Of a DNA stretch of 27,368 nucleotides, positions 22,916 through 27,368 are shown in pieces. The stretch is taken from positions 1 to 27,368 of the IMG/VR virus record IMGVR_UViG_3300045303_000321; one strand, written 5' to 3'. Below the pieces are notes generated by a model that saw only the letters and a program-made list of their open reading frames with translations, made no database searches and was not told the origin of the DNA. Origin of the DNA: a virus. How positions within the stretch are numbered: position 1 is the stretch's first letter; the number at the start of each line of letters is the position of its first letter. A program made the translations under genes and the position numbers.

Positions 22916-23370
22916 TGAAACACAAGTTCCCGGAGGTCTGGTATCTCCTCAAGGAGCCGGCCGTGCTCACGGCCGCCCAGATCTTCACCAACGTCATCGC
23001 CATGGTGGCCGGCATCCTCACCCTCACCGGATCCATCCCCTATATCGCGAGCACCGCCAACACCGCCGGGCCGATCTTCGGCGTCGTCCTGGGTTCCATC
23101 CTGACCCTGGGAGGAGCCCTGGGCACCGTCACCGTTCTGACGGGCACCTGGTGGCTGGAGCGTGTCGCGCTCCTGATCACTGGCCTGGGTTGGGTGCTGC
23201 TGATGCCGGTCACGATAGCCTTCGCGCTGGCGCCGGGGGGCTCGGCGGCGCGCTGGCTGATCTTCCTCATGCTGCTCACCTCCGTACTCGACATCTTCAA
23301 GCGCTACAGGAGGATCGACTGGGCGTATCTGGACCCAACCAAGGGGACGTCCCACCGTGCTGACACCTGA
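22915..23370 (+). CDS. Four-segment membrane protein, possible holin
   Basis: This 151-residue protein starts at the ATG overlapping the previous stop (TGATG), with AGAGG (22904-22908) six bases upstream. Four hydrophobic segments are visible: LTAAQIFTNVIAMVAGILTL, FGVVLGSILTLGGALGTVTV, VALLITGLGWVLLMPVTIAF and WLIFLMLLTSVLDIF. Then follow a basic stretch (KRYRRID) and a polar tail. The N-terminus is short and basic. The position between tail fibres and endolysin suggests a lysis role, perhaps a second holin or regulator, but no family is recognised. The next gene overlaps its end by 14 bases. Confidence 0.7.
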   Translation: MKHKFPEVWYLLKEPAVLTAAQIFTNVIAMVAGILTLTGSIPYIASTANTAGPIFGVVLGSILTLGGALGTVTVLTGTWWLERVALLITGLGWVLLMPVTIAFALAPGGSAARWLIFLMLLTSVLDIFKRYRRIDWAYLDPTKGTSHRADT

Positions 23371-23692
23371 ACTGATCACCGCGATCCTCGGCTTTGGCGG
23401 CATGGCCGCCATCGTCCCGAAGATCATCGACGGCCTGCTGGCCTGGCGTTCCGGCCGGGCCAGCGCCGAGAAGCGCAAGAACTGGTCCCTCCTGGAACGC
23501 CTGGCTGACGCCGAACAGCGGGCCGAGGAGGAGGCCGACTTCCGCCGCGCCCTGGAGGAGTACGCGGGAACGCTGCGGATCCTGCTCATCGGTGCCGGCT
23601 ACACGATGCACCGCCTCCCGGCGTGGCCGATCCGCAAGGCCCGCCTCGAAAGGGAACCCCCCCGTCCACGACGGCGCGCAACAGACGACTAG
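23357..23692 (+). CDS. Membrane-anchored coiled-coil protein in the lysis cassette
   Basis: This 111-residue protein starts at GTG 23357, with AAGGGG eleven bases upstream. An N-terminal hydrophobic segment (LITAILGFGGMAAIVPKII) is followed by a charged coiled coil (about residues 34-70: SAEKRKNWSLLERLADAEQ, then RAEEEADFRRALEEYA). A weaker hydrophobic patch (LRILLIGAGY) and a very basic C-terminus (RKARLEREPPRPRRRATDD) complete it. The layout recalls small regulators or spanin-like partners of holins, but without a signal peptide or lipobox. Its stop overlaps a terminator stem. Function is inferred from context only. Confidence 0.65.
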   Translation: MLTPELITAILGFGGMAAIVPKIIDGLLAWRSGRASAEKRKNWSLLERLADAEQRAEEEADFRRALEEYAGTLRILLIGAGYTMHRLPAWPIRKARLEREPPRPRRRATDD

Positions 23693-23713
23693 GGCCCAGC
23701 AGGGCCCTTTTTT
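23692..23713 (+). terminator. Rho-independent terminator before the endolysin gene
   Basis: GGGCCC (23692-23697) pairs with GGGCCC (23702-23707) around an AGCA tetraloop, followed by six Ts. The first G belongs to the stop codon of the upstream gene. The endolysin ATG lies 20 bases downstream. Confidence 0.85.
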
Positions 23714-23733
23714 ATTGCCCGGAAGGCAAAGAC

Positions 23734-24618
23734 ATGACCACACTTGACAACGGAGTCGTCGTAGACGAATCCATCGACGCCGTCCACGTGACCCGTGCCG
23801 CCGATGTGCCCGCCGTGTTCCGGCAGGGTGCCCGCCGGGTCGAGTCCATCACCATCCACTGGTGGGGAACCGACGGGCAGGGCAACCCCCTCACCCGCGA
23901 CACGTTCAACACCAACCGCGACTACCTGGCCTCCGACAACGACCGCCAGTCCAGCGCCCACTACATCGCCTGCGACGGAAGGGTCAGCTGCCTCGTCTCC
24001 CCCGACGATGCCGCCTGGCACGCGGGGTCGGCCATCGGCAACACCACCTCCGTGGGCATCGAATGCTGCCCCACCGCTTCGCCGGGCGACTATGCCACCG
24101 TGGCATCTTTGATCCGGTTCATCCGCTCCATCTTTGGGGACATCCCGCTGGTGCCCCACAACAGCTGGGTGGGCACGACCTGTCCGGGCAACTGGAACCT
24201 GGGCGCCCTGGACGCCCTGGCCCGCCACTCCGGCCCCGCCCCGGTGGTCCCGGCCTCCACCACCCCGGCCCCCAAGCCGGCAGCTCCGGCTGCCCCCGCG
24301 CAGATCATCCGGGGCGAGGACGAGATCCACTGGGTGGTCGATCCCGGCGATACGCTCTCCAAGATCCAGGCCTACTACAACGGCCCGAGCGTGGACGAGA
24401 TCGCGGCCTACAACCGCATCGACAAGGACCACATCACCCCCGGCCAGAAGATCTGGATCCCCGGCCCGCTGGTGTGGAACATCGAGGCCCCCGACACCAT
24501 CCGCTCGGTCGCGGCCTACTACGGCCTGGACCCGGCCTACCTGGCATCCCTCAACGGCCTGGCAGGCCCGGACGCCACCATCTACATCGGCAACACCCTC
24601 ATCATCAAAGGAGCCTGA
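23734..24618 (+). CDS. Endolysin: N-acetylmuramoyl-L-alanine amidase with two LysM domains
   Basis: This 294-residue enzyme cuts the bond between MurNAc and L-alanine in peptidoglycan. The amidase-2 domain covers about residues 15-165. His42 (ITIHWWGT), His142 (VPHNSW) and Cys150 (GTTCPG) are the expected zinc ligands, and Tyr77 (SSAHYIA) the catalytic Tyr, as in T7 lysozyme. A Pro/Ala linker (about 167-190) leads to two LysM cell-wall-binding domains (about 199-244 and 249-293: WVVDPGDTLSKIQAYYNG, then WNIEAPDTIRSVAAYYGL). There is no signal peptide, so release needs a holin. GGAAGG (23721-23726) is seven bases before the ATG. The frame upstream of 23734 runs through the terminator and is not used. 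Confidence 0.95.
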   Translation: MTTLDNGVVVDESIDAVHVTRAADVPAVFRQGARRVESITIHWWGTDGQGNPLTRDTFNTNRDYLASDNDRQSSAHYIACDGRVSCLVSPDDAAWHAGSAIGNTTSVGIECCPTASPGDYATVASLIRFIRSIFGDIPLVPHNSWVGTTCPGNWNLGALDALARHSGPAPVVPASTTPAPKPAAPAAPAQIIRGEDEIHWVVDPGDTLSKIQAYYNGPSVDEIAAYNRIDKDHITPGQKIWIPGPLVWNIEAPDTIRSVAAYYGLDPAYLASLNGLAGPDATIYIGNTLIIKGA

Positions 24619-24620
24619 CC

Positions 24621-24881
24621 ATGGCTAACCATGCCGCCGTTTCCGCCACCTCCATCCTGGACTCCGTCGCCACGTCCCCGTGGGCCCGCACGCTGTGGCA
24701 GGGTTTCATCGTCGATGCCCTCGTGGCCATCGGCCTGGGCCTGGCCGTCCTGCTGTCCACCGGCGACCTGATGTCCCCGGCCTTCTGGGGCGCCGTCGGA
24801 CTGCTGGTGGGCAAGTCCTTCCTCACCGCCCTGGCGTCCTGGCTGACCCGTCTGAAGGTCACGGCGACCCCCGGTGCCTAA
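24621..24881 (+). CDS. Holin, two transmembrane segments
   Basis: This 86-residue protein lies two bases after the endolysin. AAAGGAG (24607-24613) is seven bases before the ATG. Two hydrophobic segments occur at about residues 28-47 ([19 protein letters not shown]) and 53-76 ([21 protein letters not shown]). A polar N-terminus and a basic C-terminus ([13 protein letters not shown]) give the size, topology and position of a small two-segment holin that would release the amidase through the membrane. Two other membrane proteins sit just upstream, so which one triggers lysis is open. The next gene overlaps its end by eight bases. Confidence 0.8.
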   Translation: MANHAAVSATSILDSVATSPWARTLWQGFIVDALVAIGLGLAVLLSTGDLMSPAFWGAVGLLVGKSFLTALASWLTRLKVTATPGA

Positions 24882-27368
24882 TCCCGATGGTATGAAGTAC
24901 TGCCGCGTGGAGGGCCGCTTCAGGGCCTTCCTCGCGGACGGTACCGACGCGGGCTCCGAGCCCGACTTCGCCCCCATGGCCGGGACGGTCACCTTTTCCG
25001 CGAACATCACCAACGCCCGCAACACCACCGTGGGCGCCCAGGAGATCTACTTCCCGCAGGATGTGGTGGCCACCCTGGACGCGGACGGTGACCTGTCCCT
25101 GAACACGGACAAGTTCGTGTACCTGCTGTGCCCTTCGGATCCACTCACCCCGACCAGCTGGAACTGGACGGCGACCTTCAGGGTCAAGCTGCCCAACGGC
25201 AAGCTGGTCCGGAACTTCGGCCCCTTCCCGTTCGACGTCGTACCCGACGGAACGGTGGACCTTGCCGTAGCACTTCCGGTTCCGGCGGCCAACGGCACCT
25301 GGGCCATCATCGGCCCCGCCGGCCCGGTCGGCCCCACGGGGGCCGTCGGAGCAACAGGGGCCACCGGTCCCACTGGGGCTACCGGCCCACAGGGCCCACA
25401 AGGCCCCCAGGGCGCCGCTTCCACCGTCCCAGGTCCTACAGGCCCGACAGGGCCTACGGGCCCCACAGGGGCCACAGGAGCCGCGGGAGCGGCAGGTGCC
25501 AAGGGTGACAAGGGGGATCCCGGAGACGCGGGAGCCACCGGTGCCACGGGCGCCGCAGGCGCGACCGGAGCCACGGGATCCACCGGACCCCAGGGTCCGA
25601 CCGGCGCCACCGGTGCGCAGGGTCCCAAGGGGGATAAGGGCGATACCGGAGACACCGGGCCTGCGGGTTCCACCGGCGCGACCGGCGCCGCAGGCGCCAA
25701 GGGGGATACCGGGGATACAGGCCCTGCAGGGGCGGATTCGACCGTCCCCGGCCCGACCGGACCGACCGGCCCCGCAGGGGCCGACGGAGCGCCCGGCAAC
25801 GACAACCTCATCGTCCTCGCACCCGGAGACACGGTTCCCGGCGGCACCGCCGCGGACACCGTCATCGTCCGTCCGGTCGATCCGGACGCCCCGGTCAACT
25901 ACTTCCCCAACCCGGACCTGAGCCTGACCGCAGCCGGCGGCGTGGTGGCCAACCTCAGCTGTGAGGCCGACGGCACGTTGACGCGCGACACTCTGCGCGG
26001 ATCCACCGTGGTGGCGCTGGGCACGGCGGAGGGGGGCAGCGGATCGAAGACACTGGTCGTGGGCGACTCGTTCGAATTCAACATGACCGAATGGCTGGAG
26101 TCCGACACCGAATACATCCTGTCCCTCGACATGATGTCCGGAGAGACCGCCCCCACCTTCCCCGACCAGGGTGGGTGGGCGGACATCGCCTGCATCGCCA
26201 CTGTTGCCGACAACTCGGACAACAACCTCCGCATTTCCTGGTGGCCCACGCCGAAACTGACCGGGCCGAACCAGGCCCGCCGCGTCCACATGCCGCTCCG
26301 GGCGGTCGATGTGAACGGCGCGCAGGTTGCGTCCGCCCACGTCGCCGTGTACGGCCTGGCCGACTCGGCGCCCACCTATTTCGACAACGTCTCCATCACC
26401 AAGACGGTCCTCTATGGCCAGCAGGTCGGCATCCCGGCCGACACCCTCGACGGCATCGCACTGGGGCTCGCCCCCGGCACCACCAGGGCGCTGTGGATTG
26501 TGACCTACAACGAGATCACCCCCACATATACGGTCAACGTGGACGGCGTCCCGCTCGACCTTGCCGCACAGCCTGGGCACGGCCCGGGCGGCGGCATGTA
26601 TGAGATCACCGTCCCGTCCGATGCCACCACCGTCTCCATCGTCCTGGAGCCGATGGACGGCAACATTTGGAACCTGACCGTCACCGACGTCCCGGTCACC
26701 GTGGCCTTCCCCAGCCCCGGCATCACCGTCTGGGACGGGACCGTCGAGGTTCCGGCCCCGGCAGGCCTCCGCGGGCTTCGCGGCCCCGCCGGACCCACAG
26801 GTGCCACCGGGCCGACAGGACCGGCGGGAGCCGACGGCATCAACGGAGCCAACGGCATCAACGGTTCCAACGGAGCCACGGGGGCTACGGGCCCCAAGGG
26901 GGATACCGGCGACACCGGCCCTGCCGGGCCCACCGGGGCAACCGGCGCCACAGGCGCAGCGGGATCGGCCGGCGCCACCGGGGCCACCGGACCTGCAGGC
27001 CCGACGGGCCCTGCCGGGCCCACGGGAGCTACCGGCGCCACCGGAGCCGCAGGCGCCACGGGCGCCCAGGGCATCCAGGGTATCCAGGGCCCCACGGGCG
27101 CCACCGGCGCGACAGGCCCTGCCGGGGCCGACGGTGCGGCCGGTGCGACCGGTGCCACGGGACCCATGGGACCTGCGGGCAGTGCGGTCACTGTAAGCCA
27201 CGTCTACACGGCCCAGAACCTCACGGGCGCGAACCCCACGATCTCGGTAACTGACACACCGAGCGCAGGAGACGTCCTGGTCCTGATTTCCGGCAACGTC
27301 GGCGCAGCCGCAATCTCCGCAGTCAGCGGCTGCGGTGCGACCTGGACCGCTGTCAGCAGCTTCAACGG
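24874..27368 (+). CDS. Collagen-like tail fibre or minor tail protein, partial
   Basis: The reading frame runs off the right edge (at least 831 residues). GTG 24874 ([14 protein letters not shown]) overlaps the holin by eight bases, like other junctions here; ATG 24892 is an alternative, and neither has a strong ribosome binding site. Order: an N-terminal beta domain (about 1-146) with [20 protein letters not shown]; a Gly-X-Y collagen run at 25312-25800; a central module starting [15 protein letters not shown] and ending near 26760; a second collagen run at 26764-27183; then a C-terminal globular part ([20 protein letters not shown]) that is incomplete. Collagen-like stalks form trimers in phage fibres. 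Gly-Ala-Thr and Gly-Pro-Thr triplets dominate, with Lys-Gly-Asp triplets that can stabilise triple helices. It is likely a host-binding fibre encoded after the lysis genes. Confidence 0.85.
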   Translation, partial: MPNPDGMKYCRVEGRFRAFLADGTDAGSEPDFAPMAGTVTFSANITNARNTTVGAQEIYFPQDVVATLDADGDLSLNTDKFVYLLCPSDPLTPTSWNWTATFRVKLPNGKLVRNFGPFPFDVVPDGTVDLAVALPVPAANGTWAIIGPAGPVGPTGAVGATGATGPTGATGPQGPQGPQGAASTVPGPTGPTGPTGPTGATGAAGAAGAKGDKGDPGDAGATGATGAAGATGATGSTGPQGPTGATGAQGPKGDKGDTGDTGPAGSTGATGAAGAKGDTGDTGPAGADSTVPGPTGPTGPAGADGAPGNDNLIVLAPGDTVPGGTAADTVIVRPVDPDAPVNYFPNPDLSLTAAGGVVANLSCEADGTLTRDTLRGSTVVALGTAEGGSGSKTLVVGDSFEFNMTEWLESDTEYILSLDMMSGETAPTFPDQGGWADIACIATVADNSDNNLRISWWPTPKLTGPNQARRVHMPLRAVDVNGAQVASAHVAVYGLADSAPTYFDNVSITKTVLYGQQVGIPADTLDGIALGLAPGTTRALWIVTYNEITPTYTVNVDGVPLDLAAQPGHGPGGGMYEITVPSDATTVSIVLEPMDGNIWNLTVTDVPVTVAFPSPGITVWDGTVEVPAPAGLRGLRGPAGPTGATGPTGPAGADGINGANGINGSNGATGATGPKGDTGDTGPAGPTGATGATGAAGSAGATGATGPAGPTGPAGPTGATGATGAAGATGAQGIQGIQGPTGATGATGPAGADGAAGATGATGPMGPAGSAVTVSHVYTAQNLTGANPTISVTDTPSAGDVLVLISGNVGAAAISAVSGCGATWTAVSSFN
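25312..25800 (+). repeat. First collagen-like Gly-X-Y run
   Basis: More than 50 triplets, broken briefly at [11 protein letters not shown] and [11 protein letters not shown], which look like copies of one another. [16 protein letters not shown] and [13 protein letters not shown] are near-duplicates about 20 triplets into the second half. The DNA is repetitive enough to expand or contract by recombination. Confidence 0.9.
26764..27183 (+). repeat. Second collagen-like Gly-X-Y run
   Basis: About 46 triplets from [13 protein letters not shown] to GPMGPAGSA. It includes an Asn-rich stretch ([13 protein letters not shown]), another [13 protein letters not shown] copy, and [13 protein letters not shown], a motif also common in other phage and spore collagens. 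Confidence 0.9.

Noticed and set aside
25312-27183. Tandem repeats that could suggest CRISPR or a satellite array
   Set aside because: Units are nine-base codon triplets without conserved repeats and unique spacers of regular length; they encode collagen.
24859-27201. 780-codon minus-strand frame rich in Gly, Arg and Ala
   Set aside because: It is the reverse complement of the collagen-coding DNA. Its Gly-rich repeats arise from the GGN triplets of the real fibre gene.
25128-27254. Short plus-strand frames rich in Arg/Pro/His within the fibre gene
   Set aside because: They are out-of-frame readings of the collagen triplets. The true frame is open to the right edge and has Gly-X-Y periodicity.

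Overview
The window is the structural and lysis arm of a tailed double-stranded DNA phage or prophage with long non-contractile tail genes (siphovirus type). It probably comes from a high-GC actinobacterial host. The evidence is a GC-rich genome, many GTG and TTG starts with good Shine-Dalgarno sequences, a ReqiPepy6 gp37-like tail protein, a G-rich frameshift site in the tail chaperone, and an HNH nuclease beside the terminase. An Arthrobacter-like host is a reasonable guess, but nothing here proves it. No integrase, repressor, replication, tRNA or CRISPR signal was found, so temperate and lytic lifestyles cannot be told apart.

Layout. 1-1280 is gene-poor. It holds an operator-like palindrome, one leftward gene (248-511) with a possible leaderless promoter, one small rightward gene, and a 297-base gap that could contain the packaging site. 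1281-2596 carries small genes: two unknowns, a one-segment membrane protein, an NrdH-like redoxin and an HNH nuclease. 2596-8023 is packaging and head: small and large terminase subunits, portal, MuF-like minor head protein and scaffold. 8093-11262 is the major capsid protein and four head-tail connector genes. 11312-17680 is the major tail protein, the frameshifted chaperone pair G/GT and a 1560-residue tape measure. 17690-22915 holds five tail-tip and fibre genes. 22915-24881 is a four-segment membrane protein, a one-segment coiled-coil protein, a LysM amidase endolysin and a two-segment holin. From 24874 to the right edge runs a collagen-like fibre gene that continues beyond the window.

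All genes from 756 onward point right. Most overlap or sit only a few bases apart, as in a late operon. The operon is punctuated by strong hairpins with U tracts directly before the ribosome binding sites of the redoxin, capsid, major tail protein and endolysin genes. A further strong hairpin without a U tract precedes the tail chaperone.

The most interesting signals are these recurring terminator-plus-ribosome-binding-site junctions; a glycine/tyrosine repeat shared by the C-termini of the major capsid and major tail proteins; a very regular array of about ten 28-residue repeats in the tape measure; and the double collagen fibre downstream of the lysis genes. I see no clear anti-phage or other wholly new system.
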